Assembly (NCBI RefSeq): GCF_900324475.1
Contig: NZ_LT992502.1
Span: 2,976,001-3,040,000 of the forward strand
Direction of reading: 5' to 3'
Source of the DNA: Enterobacter bugandensis
GTDB taxonomy: Bacteria > Pseudomonadota > Gammaproteobacteria > Enterobacterales > Enterobacteriaceae
Length of the DNA stretch: 64,000 nucleotides
The notes below the pieces were generated by a model, which was given only the letters and a program-made list of their open reading frames with translations, made no database searches and was not told the DNA's origin. Position numbers and translations under genes: made by a program. Shown here piece by piece: positions 9,457-19,955 of the stretch. Within the stretch, counting starts at the first letter, position 1. Every line of letters starts with the position of its first letter.

Positions 9457-10368
9457 TTAGTGCGCCGTACCGCGCATTTTTTCGATCAGTTTCACCGCCG
9501 CCACCACGATAGCGCCAACGATAAAGCCCAGCACCAGATTAAGCAGCGTGGGCAGAATCGCTGCCACCACGCTCCCCTGCGCCGAGGCGAAATGTTCGAT
9601 GGCATGGTGCAGCGGCGCAATGCCGTGGACCACAATGCCGCCACCCACGAGGAACATCGCCAGGGTCCCCACCACGGACAAGCTCTTCATCAGCCACGGC
9701 GCCAGCGTCAGTAAGCCTTTGCCGATGCCTTTAGCCACCGCGCTGGATTTCTCCTCCAGCCAGTAGCCGATATCATCCAGCTTCACGATCAGCCCGACCA
9801 GGCCGTAAACGCCCACCGTGACCAGAATGGCGATCCCGGAGAGGATCAACACCTGATTCAGCAGCGGCGCATCGGAGACGATGCCCAGCGTAATGGCGAC
9901 AATTTCAGCCGACAGAATGAAGTCGGTGCGAATGGCGCCTTTGATTTTATCGCGCTCGAAAACTTTCGGATCCTGCGCGGCAAGCGCTTCAAGGCGCTGC
10001 TGGCGCGCCTCCGGGGTATCCTTCTGCTTGCGAGAGCTCAAAGAGTGCAGGACCTTCTCCACGCCTTCGAAGCACAAGAATGCCCCGCCAATCATCAGCA
10101 GCGGCGTGATGGCCCAGGGGATGAATGCGCTGATCAGCAGCGCCAGCGGCACCAGGATCACTTTGTTCAGAAACGAGCCTTTTGCCACACCCCACACTAC
10201 AGGCAGCTCACGGTTAGCCCGTACCCCGCTCACCTGTTGGGCGTTAAGCGAGAGATCGTCCCCCAGCACCCCTGCGGTTTTCTTCGCCGCCAGTTTCCCC
10301 ATCACGGAAATATCATCCAGTAAGGTGGCAATATCATCCAGCAATGTTAATAAGCTACTTCCTGCCAA
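9457..10368 (-). CDS. yedI: DUF808 inner-membrane protein YedI
   Basis: This multi-pass inner-membrane protein of unknown function is orthologous to E. coli YedI (305 residues; here 303). Signatures are the N-terminal [13 protein letters not shown], the [21 protein letters not shown] segment and several hydrophobic helices. I place the start at TTG 10368, not the upstream in-frame codon at 10416. Homology begins there, and AGGA lies eight bases before the TTG. A TTG start suggests modest translation. Confidence 0.88.
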   Translation of the reverse strand: MAGSSLLTLLDDIATLLDDISVMGKLAAKKTAGVLGDDLSLNAQQVSGVRANRELPVVWGVAKGSFLNKVILVPLALLISAFIPWAITPLLMIGGAFLCFEGVEKVLHSLSSRKQKDTPEARQQRLEALAAQDPKVFERDKIKGAIRTDFILSAEIVAITLGIVSDAPLLNQVLILSGIAILVTVGVYGLVGLIVKLDDIGYWLEEKSSAVAKGIGKGLLTLAPWLMKSLSVVGTLAMFLVGGGIVVHGIAPLHHAIEHFASAQGSVVAAILPTLLNLVLGFIVGAIVVAAVKLIEKMRGTAH

Positions 10369-10546
10369 AATGGTGGTCCTTCTTTTTTTGGTAATTAAGT
10401 GAATAGTATGGAGCAAAAGCGCAATCGCGGAAACAGGCAGCTTTCGTCAACAAAAAATTCACATCAACTACACAATTAAAGGGCTCGCCAGCGCGATAGT
10501 TTTCGCGTTTACTATCAGCGACCTTTTTATTTCGTCGTGAGGGATT

Positions 10547-11461
10547 ATGCGTTTCCGGCAACTGCTTCCGCTTATCGGAGCACTTTTTTCGCTGTATATC
10601 ATCTGGGGTTCAACCTATTTTGTCATTCGCATCGGCGTGGAAAGCTGGCCGCCGCTGATGATGGCGGGCATTCGCTTCCTCTCGGCGGGTGTGCTGCTGC
10701 TGGCCTTCCTGCTGCTGCGCGGGCATAAGCTTCCACCGCTCCGCCCAATGCTGAACGCCGCCCTGATAGGCCTGCTGCTGCTGGCGGTCGGTAATGGCTT
10801 TGTGACCATTGCCGAGCACCAGAACGTACCGTCTGGGATCGCCGCCGTGGTCGTTGCCACCGTACCGCTGTTTACCCTCTGCTTCAGCCGCCTTTTCGGC
10901 ATCCGCACCCGCAAGCTGGAGTGGCTGGGGATTGGCATCGGCCTTGCCGGCATCATTCTGCTTAACAGCGGCGGTAACCTGAGCGGGAATCCGTGGGGCG
11001 CCGTGATTATCCTTATCGGCTCGATGAGCTGGGCGTTTGGTTCCGTATACGGTTCGCGTATCGAACTGCCGACCGGCATGATGGCGGGGGCAATAGAGAT
11101 GCTTGCGGCTGGGATTGTGCTGCTGCTGGCCTCAGCCCTGACAGGAGAGGAGCTGACGACCCTGCCGCCGTTGTCGGGCTTCCTGGCGGTAGGCTATCTG
11201 GCGCTGTTCGGCTCCATCATCGCCATCAACGCCTATATGTTCCTGATCCGTAACGTCTCACCGGCGGTTGCCACCAGCTATGCCTACGTCAACCCGGTCG
11301 TGGCCGTGCTGCTCGGCACCGGGCTTGGCGGTGAAACGCTCTCTCCGGTTGAGTGGTTAGCTTTAGGGGTGATTGTTTTTGCCGTCGTGCTGGTGACCTT
11401 AGGCAAATATTTGCTGCCGGCAAAGCCCGTGGTTACGCCTTGCGAGGTGGAGAAACCGTAA
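10547..11461 (+). CDS. yedA: EamA/DMT family transporter YedA
   Basis: This 304-residue protein has ten predicted transmembrane helices in two EamA repeats and matches E. coli YedA, a drug/metabolite-superfamily exporter of unassigned substrate. The N-terminal WGSTYFVIRIGVESWPPLMMAGIRF is the DMT signature. The short cytoplasmic C-terminus ([10 protein letters not shown]) runs 29 bases into the end of vsr on the opposite strand. It is divergent from yedI across about 178 bases. Confidence 0.92.
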   Translation: MRFRQLLPLIGALFSLYIIWGSTYFVIRIGVESWPPLMMAGIRFLSAGVLLLAFLLLRGHKLPPLRPMLNAALIGLLLLAVGNGFVTIAEHQNVPSGIAAVVVATVPLFTLCFSRLFGIRTRKLEWLGIGIGLAGIILLNSGGNLSGNPWGAVIILIGSMSWAFGSVYGSRIELPTGMMAGAIEMLAAGIVLLLASALTGEELTTLPPLSGFLAVGYLALFGSIIAINAYMFLIRNVSPAVATSYAYVNPVVAVLLGTGLGGETLSPVEWLALGVIVFAVVLVTLGKYLLPAKPVVTPCEVEKP

Positions 11462-11924
11462 GCGCGTGGATCCCCTGGGTGTCGATCTGCGCGGCCTGGC
11501 CGCCGCCGCAGATCCACTCTTCCAGCCGTTCGCTCAGATCGGCATCGTTCAGCTTTAACCGTCCTCTCAGTGCACACTCCCAGACGATCAGCACTCTCCA
11601 GCCCTGCGCGACAAGCGTGGCGAGATCCCGCGCATCTCTCTCAACGTTCTTGCCAATCTTCTCCAGCCAGAAATCGGTGCGCGTCGCCGGGACTTTAAAC
11701 AGGTAGCAGTCGTGATGATGCCAGAAACAGCCGTGGGTGAAGATAATGCACCGATACGCGTCAATGACGAAATCCGGGCGACCCGCAAGTGCGGGATCCT
11801 GCACGCGAAAGTCGAAGCCCGCCTGCGTCAGCAGCCCGGCCAGACGCTTTTCAATCGCGGTGTCACGCGTGCCGATGGCACGCATGTTTTTGCTACGCGT
11901 GGCCTTATCGTGAACGTCCGTCAT
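11433..11924 (-). CDS. vsr: Very short patch repair endonuclease Vsr
   Basis: Vsr nicks 5' of the T in T:G mismatches that arise when Dcm-made 5-methylcytosine deaminates, starting very-short-patch repair. The 163-residue product has the family N-terminus ([17 protein letters not shown]), the metal/catalytic region with RPDFVID and the zinc/mismatch loop [10 protein letters not shown]. It is slightly longer than E. coli Vsr (156). The start at 11924 lies inside the 3' end of dcm (20-base overlap), the coupled arrangement seen in E. coli. Confidence 0.95.
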   Translation of the reverse strand: MTDVHDKATRSKNMRAIGTRDTAIEKRLAGLLTQAGFDFRVQDPALAGRPDFVIDAYRCIIFTHGCFWHHHDCYLFKVPATRTDFWLEKIGKNVERDARDLATLVAQGWRVLIVWECALRGRLKLNDADLSERLEEWICGGGQAAQIDTQGIHALTVSPPRKA

Positions 11925-13338
11925 TGACGGCCTCACCCTGGCGGAGCGCCACCGCCTGTCTGATGCGCGGGGCCAGCAGTTTTGCCACCGCCGCGAACGC
12001 GGGCACCACCACCGAGTTACCAAACTGACGGTAAGCCTGAGTGTCCGAAACCGGAATGCGGAAACGGTAGCCCTGTGGCGTTTCAAAGCCCATCAGCCGG
12101 GCGCACTCCCGCGGCGTGAGGCGCCGCGGACGGTGACGCTGGTTTTGCGGATCGTCGAAATCTTTCTCGCCCAGCGCTTTATCCCAGCCTCTGTCGATCA
12201 GGATTTCCGCGCCGTCTTTATAGTAGCGAGCGGACAGCGTGCGGGTCACGCTGTGCGGATCGTTTGGGTTCACCATGCCAAACCCAAATCCGTTGCCTTT
12301 GGCCTGATGCTTTTTGGCATAGCGGTAGAGGTATTTCCACAGGATCGGGGTAAGGATAAATTTCGCGTCGACCACCGGCTCCAGCAGGTCGGCAATCGTT
12401 GGACGACGCTCGGGGTATAAGGAGGGAATATCCCGCAGGGTGAAATCCCCCTTCAGATTGAGATCGCGGCGGAAACCGACGAGCACAATGCGTTCGCGAT
12501 GCTGGGGCAGGAAATGTTTCCCGTCGATAATTTTCGGGTCATCCGCGCCCATGTCCCCGGAATCAGCCACGTCATAGCCCAGCTCGTCCAGCGTCTGCAT
12601 GATAATGCGGAAGGTCTTTCCACCGTCATGGCTCTTTAAGTTCTTGACGTTTTCCAGCACGAATATGGCCGGGCGACGGGCGTCAATGATTCGGGCCACA
12701 TCGAAAAACAGCGTTCCCTGCGTATCGCAGGCAAAACCGTGGGCACGCCCGAGGGCATTCTTTTTGGAGACGCCGGCCAGCGAGAAAGGCTGACACGGGA
12801 AGCCCGCCAGCAGCACGTCATGCGCCGGAATCGTCTGGCGAATGTGCTCGGCGGCTTGTTCATCCGTGACGCCGCTTTTATGGCTCAGGGTAACGTCGCG
12901 GATATCGGCGTTGAAATGATGTTCATGCGGATCGCAGTACCAGTTCGCTTTATAGGTGCGTACCGCATGTTTGTTCCACTCGCTGGTAAACACGCACTGA
13001 CCGCCGATAGCTTCAAAGCCGTGCCGGATGCCACCGATGCCGGCAAACAGATCGATAAAGCGGAAGGCATAGTTCGGGTGCGCGGCAGACGGACGCGGAA
13101 GCAGGTCTTGCAGATAACGAAACTCGCTTTCGCTCAGGCGGCGCCCTGCCCGATCGCTGGTCAGCAGTCGCTTAAGGATGGCCGGGCTCCAGTGGCTTTC
13201 GCCGTGCGCCACCAGCTGGTTTGCCAGCGTTTTCGCGTCATAAATATCCAGCAGCTGGCGCAGTAATGCCTGCACCGTTGCCGTTGACTTCTCAGCCTGC
13301 TCTGGCGCGGGCTCTGTCACTGATCGATTTTCCTGCAT
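11905..13338 (-). CDS. dcm: DNA (cytosine-5) methyltransferase Dcm
   Basis: Dcm methylates the second C of CCWGG. The 477-residue product has the C5-methyltransferase motifs in order: motif [11 protein letters not shown], motif [10 protein letters not shown] with the catalytic Cys, motif VI VLENVKN, motif [14 protein letters not shown] and motif X near the C-terminus ([10 protein letters not shown]). A ~90-residue N-terminal extension is typical of Dcm. No cognate restriction endonuclease gene is adjacent, so it is a solitary methylase with its repair partner vsr. Confidence 0.97.
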   Translation of the reverse strand: MQENRSVTEPAPEQAEKSTATVQALLRQLLDIYDAKTLANQLVAHGESHWSPAILKRLLTSDRAGRRLSESEFRYLQDLLPRPSAAHPNYAFRFIDLFAGIGGIRHGFEAIGGQCVFTSEWNKHAVRTYKANWYCDPHEHHFNADIRDVTLSHKSGVTDEQAAEHIRQTIPAHDVLLAGFPCQPFSLAGVSKKNALGRAHGFACDTQGTLFFDVARIIDARRPAIFVLENVKNLKSHDGGKTFRIIMQTLDELGYDVADSGDMGADDPKIIDGKHFLPQHRERIVLVGFRRDLNLKGDFTLRDIPSLYPERRPTIADLLEPVVDAKFILTPILWKYLYRYAKKHQAKGNGFGFGMVNPNDPHSVTRTLSARYYKDGAEILIDRGWDKALGEKDFDDPQNQRHRPRRLTPRECARLMGFETPQGYRFRIPVSDTQAYRQFGNSVVVPAFAAVAKLLAPRIRQAVALRQGEAVNDGRSR

Positions 13339-13381
13339 TCTTTTAACCGGGCAATAAAGACTGGAAACAGATTACCACAGT

Positions 13382-14086
13382 TCACTTTCGCAAACTGCGA
13401 CGGAAGCGGTGTTGAATCTGGCTATCCAGCCCGATGCAGTCGCCCTGTAATTCGGCACTGAGTTTCGCCATAAACTGAATCAGAAAATCGGCGTTGTGCT
13501 GCGCGAGCTCGCGCCCGACGTCGGTTTGCATTGTATCAGGCAAGCGCAGCAGCTTAGTCTGAAAATGATCGAGCGCAAACGCCCGGTCATCAAGCGGGCG
13601 CGCGTCGGCAAACGGATCGTCCGCGTCAAAAAGCGGTACGCCCAGCGCGCCTGACACGGCAAACACGCGCGCCAGGCCAATCGCCCCCAGCGCCTCCAGA
13701 CGATCTGCATCCTGGACAATTTTGGCCTCAATCGTATACGGCGTCAGGCCGGCGCTGAAACTGTGCGCCTCGATGGCGTGCTCCACGGCGGCATAGCGAT
13801 CGGACGGGAAGTCAGGGAAATCGCGGTGCAGAATGTCCCGCGTTCTGCGCGCAGCCAGACGCGACGACTGGCTGCGTTCAGGATGATTTTTCGGCAGGCT
13901 AACGATGTCGTGAAAATAGCAGGCGGTCAGGATCGTCAGCGGGTCGACGTGGTGATGAACCATGATTTTCTGCGCCGTCAGCCAGACGCGACGGAAGTGT
14001 GAAATATCGTGCGCGGTGTCGTCGGTCGCGTGATGTTCATCAAGCCAGGATTCAAAGCGCTGCTGCCACTGTATGAGTTCCATCAT
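13382..14086 (-). CDS. yedJ: HD-domain phosphohydrolase YedJ
   Basis: This 234-residue soluble protein matches E. coli YedJ, a predicted metal-dependent HD phosphohydrolase of unknown substrate. The metal-binding residues are visible as H at AHDISH, the HD pair in CYFHDIV and the D in [23 protein letters not shown] lies before ATG 14086. A second ATG follows directly, so the start may be one codon later. It is probably co-directional with but separate from dcm-vsr. Confidence 0.92.
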   Translation of the reverse strand: MMELIQWQQRFESWLDEHHATDDTAHDISHFRRVWLTAQKIMVHHHVDPLTILTACYFHDIVSLPKNHPERSQSSRLAARRTRDILHRDFPDFPSDRYAAVEHAIEAHSFSAGLTPYTIEAKIVQDADRLEALGAIGLARVFAVSGALGVPLFDADDPFADARPLDDRAFALDHFQTKLLRLPDTMQTDVGRELAQHNADFLIQFMAKLSAELQGDCIGLDSQIQHRFRRSLRK

Positions 14087-14368
14087 CCTTTCCTGTTACG
14101 AAAATGGGCACTGAATTATAACATAGCTAAATAAAATAAATTAAAAAATAGAACCCCGAAATACTTAATAATAATTACCCGCAATACTTTCAAGCGATTA
14201 ATTCATTTGAAAAATAAAGAGATTTTTGGAAATATTTTGTAATATTTTCACTGGTTTAATTACATTTATTTTTGAACCAAATTCACGAGCCATAGAATAG
14301 TATCAAACACGTAATTACGGAGGGTGATTACATATATTCATATAAATTATCTTTAAAGGGAATATATA

Positions 14369-15535
14369 ATGAAAAGAAAAGTTCTGGCAATTCTTGTACC
14401 CGCTTTATTAATGGCTGGCGCGGCAAACGCGGCTGAAATGTATAACAAAGACGGCAATAAAGTTGACCTGTACGGCAAGGTTGACGCGCGTCATACCTTC
14501 TCCGACAACGCGGGAGACGACGGCGACGAAACCTACGTGCAGATTGGTTTCAAAGGCGAAACACAGATTACCCGCGATCTGGTCGGTTACGGTCAGTGGG
14601 AATATAAAACCTACGCAAATGATACCGAAGACGCCGGGGATACCTCTTTCAACCGTCTGGCCTATGCGGGCCTGAAATATGGCGAATACGGTTCATTTGA
14701 TTATGGCCGTAATTACGGCGTCGTGTATGACGTTGAAGCCTGGACCGATATGCTGCCGGTATTTGGTGGCGATTCCTACACCTGGACTGACAACTATATG
14801 GTTGGCCGTACCAACGGTGTTGCGACCTACCGTAATAATGATTTCTTCGGTCTGGTTGATGGCCTGAACTTCGCGCTGCAGTATCAGGGGGCTAACGAAG
14901 GCGCAAACGCTAACGAAGATCAGGAAGGCACCAAAAACGGTCACGACGACGTACGCTTCCAGAACGGCGACGGCTTCGGTATGTCTACCACCTATGACTT
15001 CGACTTCGGTCTGACGCTGGGTGCGGCGTATTCTTCCTCTGACCGTACCAACGATCAGGTTGCTTATGGTGCGGGCAACTATAACCGCTTCAGCAAATAC
15101 GCAGGCGGTGACCGTGCAGACGCATGGACCGTTGGCGCAAAATATGATGCTCAAGGCGTCTACCTGGCGATGATGTACGCGGAAACCCGCAACATGACGC
15201 CGTACGGCAGCGACGGTATCGCCAACAAAACGCAGAACTTTGAAGCCGTAGCGCAATACCAGTTTGACTTCGGTCTGCGTCCATCCCTGGCGTGGGTCTA
15301 TTCCAAAGGCATCGATCTGGGCGGTAACGATTATCATCCACGCAATGGCTATGACTATGTAGACCAGGATCTGGTTAACTACATCGACCTGGGCATGACC
15401 TACAACTTCAACAAGAACTTCTCCACCTACGTTGATTATAAAATCAACCTGCTGGACGAAGATGACGCCTTCTACAATGACAACGGTATTGCAACCGATG
15501 ACATTGTTGGCATCGGCATGATCTACCAGTTCTGA
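14369..15535 (+). CDS. ompS1: OmpC/OmpS1-type general porin
   Basis: This is an outer-membrane trimeric porin of the enteric OmpC/OmpF/OmpS1 family, 388 residues, with a 21-residue signal peptide ending ANA and the mature start [17 protein letters not shown]. The constriction-loop segment around [19 protein letters not shown] and the terminal Phe (IYQF) required by the BAM complex are present. It occupies the place of the ompS1-type gene (yedS, broken in E. coli K-12) after yedJ, hence the symbol. The exact paralog name is less certain than the family. AAAGGG lies eight bases before the ATG. Confidence 0.85.
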   Translation: MKRKVLAILVPALLMAGAANAAEMYNKDGNKVDLYGKVDARHTFSDNAGDDGDETYVQIGFKGETQITRDLVGYGQWEYKTYANDTEDAGDTSFNRLAYAGLKYGEYGSFDYGRNYGVVYDVEAWTDMLPVFGGDSYTWTDNYMVGRTNGVATYRNNDFFGLVDGLNFALQYQGANEGANANEDQEGTKNGHDDVRFQNGDGFGMSTTYDFDFGLTLGAAYSSSDRTNDQVAYGAGNYNRFSKYAGGDRADAWTVGAKYDAQGVYLAMMYAETRNMTPYGSDGIANKTQNFEAVAQYQFDFGLRPSLAWVYSKGIDLGGNDYHPRNGYDYVDQDLVNYIDLGMTYNFNKNFSTYVDYKINLLDEDDAFYNDNGIATDDIVGIGMIYQF

Positions 15536-15550
15536 TCCCTGAAAATACTA

Positions 15551-15574
15551 AAGCCCGCATTTGCGGGCTTTTTT
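15551..15574 (+). terminator. Terminator after the porin gene
   Basis: AAGCCCGCA and TGCGGGCTT form a hairpin followed by TTTTG. It is symmetric enough to act also for the convergent murQ-like gene. Confidence 0.85.
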
Positions 15575-15592
15575 GTTTCAAGGGACACTATT

Positions 15593-16456
15593 TTACGGCG
15601 CTTCCTGCAGCGCCACGCGGATAAACCCGTTATTCTGCGCCAGCAGCTCATGGGCTTTCCACGCATCAAGGCCTGTCAGCACCATCAACACCGCCGTTTT
15701 ACAGTGATGGTTACAGCTCTCCAGCGCGGCTTTTGCCTGCGCCCGGGTGCATCCCCCCGCTTCCATCACAATGGCGATTTGCCGTTCAGCCCATTTGGTA
15801 TTGCTTGCCTCAAGATCCACGCGCAGGTTGCTGTAAACGCGCCCGGTGCGAACGGCCAGCGCGGTGGTAATCATTGAGAGGATCATTTTTTGCGCGATCC
15901 CCGCCCTGGTATTGCGATACCCGGCAACCACATCAGCCCCAAGCTCTGGGGCAATTACCATGCTTGCCAGCTGTGCTGCTTCGCTTTGTGCATCACCGGT
16001 GATGACCGCAACCGGCGCTCCCAACGACCACGCATGCCGCATTGCCCCCCAGACCCACGGCGTTTTTCCGCTGACGGTCACGGCAAGCATCATATCGTGC
16101 TCATCAAATTTAATGGCCTGCAGGTCAGCCACCCCGCGCTCGTAGCTCCCATCCCCCTCTTCTGCCGTCACGGCAAATACCGGCGTTTTACCCGGCGCAT
16201 ACTCATCTGCAGCCTGTTGTGCGGCGCAGCCCGACGGTCCTGCCCCGACAATGACCAGACGGCCGCCGTGGTTGAGCGCCGAGGCGGCGTTATCCACCGC
16301 GCGGGCGATTGTCGTTAAGCAGGGGGTTATAGCAGCAGAAATGCGTGCATCTTCCTCATGGATAACCTTCAGCATGTCCAGCGTGGACAATCTATCTATA
16401 TTCATCGTGCTGGCGTGCCGTCTTTCCTTGACTGAACCGGTAAGCGTAATGCTCAT
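15593..16456 (-). CDS. MurQ-like SIS-domain protein (divergent N-acetylmuramic acid 6-phosphate etherase)
   Basis: This 287-residue protein is a distant relative of MurQ, which cleaves the lactyl ether of MurNAc-6-phosphate. It has the SIS sugar-phosphate fold with IVGAGPSG (MurQ MGAGTSG), VSGKTPW (MurQ ASGRTPY), the conserved Glu after the first loop (ADEYAP), NTRAGIAQKMILSMI (MurQ RLKSGTAQKMVLNMI) and the C-terminal UBA-like TGLDAWKAHELL. The second MurQ acidic region aligns poorly. The start at 16456 is set by AAGGAGG eight bases upstream. No murP, PTS or RpiR gene is adjacent, so its substrate is open. It is divergent from dcuS. Confidence 0.75.
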   Translation of the reverse strand: MSITLTGSVKERRHASTMNIDRLSTLDMLKVIHEEDARISAAITPCLTTIARAVDNAASALNHGGRLVIVGAGPSGCAAQQAADEYAPGKTPVFAVTAEEGDGSYERGVADLQAIKFDEHDMMLAVTVSGKTPWVWGAMRHAWSLGAPVAVITGDAQSEAAQLASMVIAPELGADVVAGYRNTRAGIAQKMILSMITTALAVRTGRVYSNLRVDLEASNTKWAERQIAIVMEAGGCTRAQAKAALESCNHHCKTAVLMVLTGLDAWKAHELLAQNNGFIRVALQEAP

Positions 16457-16484
16457 AAACAGCCTCCTTATTATGAGTACCCAC

Positions 16485-16498
16485 ACACTATAAAGTGT
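16485..16498. promoter_or_regulatory. Short palindrome in the murQ-like/dcuS divergent region
   Basis: ACACT-ATAA-AGTGT is a perfect inverted repeat about 30 bases upstream of the murQ-like start. It could be an operator, but no adjacent regulator explains it and five-base arms can arise by chance. Confidence 0.25.
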
Positions 16499-16621
16499 TT
16501 TATATAGATGACCTGCGAGTGGGGTCACGAAAAGAAGAGTAAATCGACGCTTTTACATGGCTTTAAGAAAAGCCCATCATCAGCGATAATCACTCCCTTT
16601 CTTAATCATCGCGGAGTGTTG

Positions 16622-18238
16622 ATGAGCGATCTGCAGCCTTTCCCTCTGACGCGCAAGCGCCCCATGAAACTGTACACGCTGGTCACGTTGATGGTGTCCG
16701 CGATTATCGCCTCGGTGTTGCTGGTAGTTTTTGCGCTCTATTCCGTGCAGATCACCCGGGCGACCCGCGATGATGTAAAAGATACCGCTCTGGGTATCGC
16801 CCGCACGCTGGCCGACAGTCCGGAGATCCAGCGCGGCCTGATGCAGTCGCCGCAGGCCGACATCATTCAGCCCATCGCCAAAGCCGTCACCCAACGCAAC
16901 GATCTGCTACTTACCGTGGTGACCGACATGCGGGGGATTCGCTACTCGCACCCGAACGAGGCGCTCATCGGCCTGCATTTTATCGGCAACGATCTGGAAC
17001 CCGCGCTGGAAGGCAAAGAGAATGTCTCGGTTAACCGCGGCGCCCTCGCCGAGGCGCTTCGCGTTTTCACGCCGGTCTATGACAGCCAGCACGATCAGAT
17101 CGGGGTCGTCGTGGTCGGGATCTCCCTCAAAAAGGTGGAAGACCAGATAGCCCGCGGGCGGCTCAACGCGCTCTGGACAATTCTGTTCAGCATCTTTATG
17201 AGTTCGATGGCGATATGGGGTCTGGTACGGGTCCTGAAACGCATCCTGTTCGGGCTTGAACCTTACGAAATTTCCGCCCTGTTCGAACAGCGCCAGGCGA
17301 TGCTGCAGTCGCTTCGCGAAGGGGTGCTGGCCGTCGACATTCACGGCCGCGTGACAATGATTAACCACGCTGCCAGAGAGATATTACTTCTTCCCTCCGG
17401 CAAGCAGACCGAAAACACCAGCGAGCCGCTGCTGGCAAGCCTGCGTGAGGTATCGAAAACCGGGATTGCGCGTCAGGATCAGGAGATCAGCTGCAACGGA
17501 CGACTGCTGCTCTGCAACATGGTGCCGGTCAAAAGCCAGAATCGGGTGATCGGGGCTATCAGCACCTTCCGCGATAAAACGGAAATCAGCCAGCTGATGC
17601 AGCGTATTGATGGCATGGTCAACTACGTCGACGCCCTGCGCAGCCACACGCACGAGTTTATGAATAAACTGCATGTGATCCTCGGCCTGCTGCACATGAA
17701 GCGTTACGACAAGCTGGAGGAGTACATCATCCAGACGGCGCATAATTACCAGACGGACATTGGCACGATCCAGAGCAAGGTAAAGTCCCCGGTCGTTGCC
17801 GGGTTCCTGCTGGGTAAAATCAACCGAGCGAAAGAGGCCGGCGTCACCCTGACGCTGGCGGATGAAAGCCTGATACCGGATACCGCCAGTGAAGAGCAAG
17901 TTGCGGTGCTGATCACCGCGCTGGGTAACTTAATCGAAAACGCGCTCGACGCGATGGCAGGACAGCAGGAAGGCGAGATTGGCCTGCTGCTGCATTATCA
18001 GAATGGCTGGCTCAGCTGCGAAGTCAGCGACGACGGCCCCGGCATTGATCCCGCTCAGCTGGAGGCTATTTTTACTAAGGGGTTCTCAACAAAAGGTGAA
18101 AACCGCGGCGTTGGGCTGTTCCTTGCTCGCCAGCAGATCCAGAACCTGGGCGGCGATATTACCGTCGAGTCTGAGCCTGGCGTATTTACCCAATTTTTTG
18201 TTCACATCCCCTGGGATAGCGAGAGGAATATCGCGTGA
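16622..18238 (+). CDS. dcuS: C4-dicarboxylate sensor histidine kinase, DcuS-type
   Basis: DcuS senses external fumarate, succinate, malate and related acids and phosphorylates DcuR. The 538-residue product has a transmembrane helix at about residues 20-42, a periplasmic PASp domain with the ligand-binding RYSH and ALRVF arginine positions, a second helix near 180-200, a cytoplasmic PAS domain, and the DHp/ATPase with HEFMNKLHVI and NLIENALDA (N-box) and DDGPGI (G1). The start at ATG 16622 fits the family length (543 in E. coli) and has GGAG six bases upstream. The stop overlaps dcuR by four bases. This pair is local to the fumarate reductase cluster, whereas E. coli keeps dcuSR next to dcuB-fumB. 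Confidence 0.9.
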   Translation: MSDLQPFPLTRKRPMKLYTLVTLMVSAIIASVLLVVFALYSVQITRATRDDVKDTALGIARTLADSPEIQRGLMQSPQADIIQPIAKAVTQRNDLLLTVVTDMRGIRYSHPNEALIGLHFIGNDLEPALEGKENVSVNRGALAEALRVFTPVYDSQHDQIGVVVVGISLKKVEDQIARGRLNALWTILFSIFMSSMAIWGLVRVLKRILFGLEPYEISALFEQRQAMLQSLREGVLAVDIHGRVTMINHAAREILLLPSGKQTENTSEPLLASLREVSKTGIARQDQEISCNGRLLLCNMVPVKSQNRVIGAISTFRDKTEISQLMQRIDGMVNYVDALRSHTHEFMNKLHVILGLLHMKRYDKLEEYIIQTAHNYQTDIGTIQSKVKSPVVAGFLLGKINRAKEAGVTLTLADESLIPDTASEEQVAVLITALGNLIENALDAMAGQQEGEIGLLLHYQNGWLSCEVSDDGPGIDPAQLEAIFTKGFSTKGENRGVGLFLARQQIQNLGGDITVESEPGVFTQFFVHIPWDSERNIA

Positions 18239-18954
18239 TAAATGTATTAATTGTCGATGATGACGCCATGGTAGCCGATCTCAACCGTCTGTACGTCAAC
18301 CGTGTTGAAGGCTTCAGCTGCTGCGGCGTCGCCTCCACGCTCAATCAGGCCAGGGCCTTTATCAATAACCCCAGCCAGCCTGTCGATCTGGTGCTGCTGG
18401 ACGTCTACATGCAGCAGGATAACGGGCTGGATCTGCTGCCCGATATTCGCGCGTCAGGCCGCCCGATTGATGTGATAATGATCTCCTCGGCCGCCGATGC
18501 CGCCACGATCCAGACCTCCATCCACTACGGCGTGGTGGATTATCTGATAAAGCCGTTCCAGTTCCCGCGCTTTGAAGAGGCGCTGAACGGCTGGAAGGCA
18601 AAGCACAGCCTGATGGGCTCGCACCAGTATTACGAGCAGGCGGACGTCGACAGGCTGATCCACGGCGGCGCGCCGGAGCTGGCGGACACTAAAAAATTGC
18701 CGAAGGGGTTAACGCCGCAAACGCTGCGCACGATTTGCCAGTGGATTGATGGCCACCCGGAGACGGAATTTTCCACCGACGATCTGGCTAACGCAGTCAA
18801 TATCTCCCGCGTCTCCTGCCGTAAGTACCTGATTTGGCTTGCGCAGATCAACATTCTGTTCACCAGCATTCACTACGGCGCCACCGGGCGTCCGGTGTAT
18901 CGCTACCGTTTACAGCCGGAACAGATCGGGCTGCTCAAACAGTACTGCCAATAA
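18235..18954 (+). CDS. dcuR: C4-dicarboxylate response regulator, DcuR-type
   Basis: This 239-residue CitB-family regulator has a receiver domain (acidic DDD near residues 8-10, phospho-acceptor D in LVLLDVYMQ at about 56, K in LIKPF) and a C-terminal helix-turn-helix with FSTDDLANAVNISRVSCRKYL. It aligns end to end with E. coli DcuR, also 239 residues. The start is GTG 18235 inside the dcuS stop, implying coupled translation. Its 3' end overlaps apbE on the opposite strand by 20 bases. It probably controls the frd and transporter promoters at 22737-23347. Confidence 0.92.
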   Translation: MINVLIVDDDAMVADLNRLYVNRVEGFSCCGVASTLNQARAFINNPSQPVDLVLLDVYMQQDNGLDLLPDIRASGRPIDVIMISSAADAATIQTSIHYGVVDYLIKPFQFPRFEEALNGWKAKHSLMGSHQYYEQADVDRLIHGGAPELADTKKLPKGLTPQTLRTICQWIDGHPETEFSTDDLANAVNISRVSCRKYLIWLAQINILFTSIHYGATGRPVYRYRLQPEQIGLLKQYCQ

Positions 18955-19897
18955 CGCGGTAGCTCTCATCCAGAAGGGTAAAACGGAAGTGGTGCATCGA
19001 GGAGATCACCACTTCTTTTGTTTTGGTCACAAAGATAGCTTCAATATCGGGGCGCGCGCGCAGGGCGGCACAGCCCTTTTCTACCCCCATGCCGTACATC
19101 AGCGTGGTCCAGATGTCGCCGTCAATGGAGTCTTTTGAAATGATAGTGACGCTCTCCAGCTCGTTGTCGAGCGGATACCCGGTGCGCGGATCGAGAATAT
19201 GGTGATAGCGCTTGCCGTTCTGCTCGAAGTAGCGCTCGTACGTTCCCGAGGTCACCACGGAGAGGTTCTCCACCGTCATCGCACCGATAAGCGCGTCACC
19301 GGCAAACGGTTTTTTTAGCCCCACGCTCCAGCCACCTTCCGGCGAGCCTAACGTCTGGATGTTTCCGCCGAGGTTGATCAGCCCCAGCTCAGCGCCCTCT
19401 TTGCGCAGGTAGTCCCGCACCCGGTCGGCGATATAGCCTTTGGCGATGGCCCCCAGATCAATCTCCATCCCCGATCTGGTCAGAAACACGCTGGTCTGCG
19501 CCTCATCAAGGATGACCTCCTCGGGCCGGGTTATCGCCAGCAGGGACGCAATGTCATCGGCAGGCGGAACGCTGTCTCCCTGAAAGCCAATCTTCCAGCG
19601 CTTCACCAGCGGGCCGATCGCCAGGTTAAACGCGCTGTCTTTTAGCATGCTTGCCGCTTTGGCACAGCGGATCAGTTCAAACACCGGACGACTGACGGCA
19701 ACCGGATGCTGGCCCGCCGCATGGTTGATGTCCATCACCTGGGAATGCGCCCGGTTAACGGTGAGGAGATCTTCGTACTGTTTGATCAGGCGGAAAACGC
19801 GGGACGCGAGGGCTTCGTCATGGAAGAAGAGCTTCAGGAGAATGGGCGAGCCCATCAGAACGGCGGAGTAGCTGTAAACGCGATGGCTATCAGGCAT
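18935..19897 (-). CDS. apbE: Cytoplasmic FAD:protein FMN transferase, ApbE family
   Basis: ApbE proteins take FMN from FAD and join it by a phosphoester to Thr or Ser of FMN-binding domains. The 320-residue product has the family motifs MEIDLGAIAKGYIADR, LINLGGNIQTLG and HHILDPRTGYPL. Unlike the usual ApbE it has no signal peptide or lipobox (it starts MPDSHRVYSYSAVL), so it acts in the cytoplasm. That fits the soluble fumarate reductase encoded 58 bases upstream, whose FMN-binding domain is the obvious target. The start at 19897 follows GAGGA and removes 62 upstream in-frame codons. Confidence 0.9.
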   Translation of the reverse strand: MPDSHRVYSYSAVLMGSPILLKLFFHDEALASRVFRLIKQYEDLLTVNRAHSQVMDINHAAGQHPVAVSRPVFELIRCAKAASMLKDSAFNLAIGPLVKRWKIGFQGDSVPPADDIASLLAITRPEEVILDEAQTSVFLTRSGMEIDLGAIAKGYIADRVRDYLRKEGAELGLINLGGNIQTLGSPEGGWSVGLKKPFAGDALIGAMTVENLSVVTSGTYERYFEQNGKRYHHILDPRTGYPLDNELESVTIISKDSIDGDIWTTLMYGMGVEKGCAALRARPDIEAIFVTKTKEVVISSMHHFRFTLLDESYRVIGSTV

Positions 19898-19955
19898 TGT
19901 ATGTGTCCTCAGATGTAGCCCCGGCAGGCACCGCGCCGCCGGGGAGACAGGAGCC

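Noticed and set aside
11433..13338. Restriction-modification system with dcm
   Set aside because: The neighbour is the mismatch repair nuclease Vsr, not a restriction enzyme; this is the standard solitary Dcm/Vsr pair.
14087..14368. OmpR sites upstream of the porin
   Set aside because: The AT-rich sequence has TTTACATTT-like words but none strong enough to separate from background.
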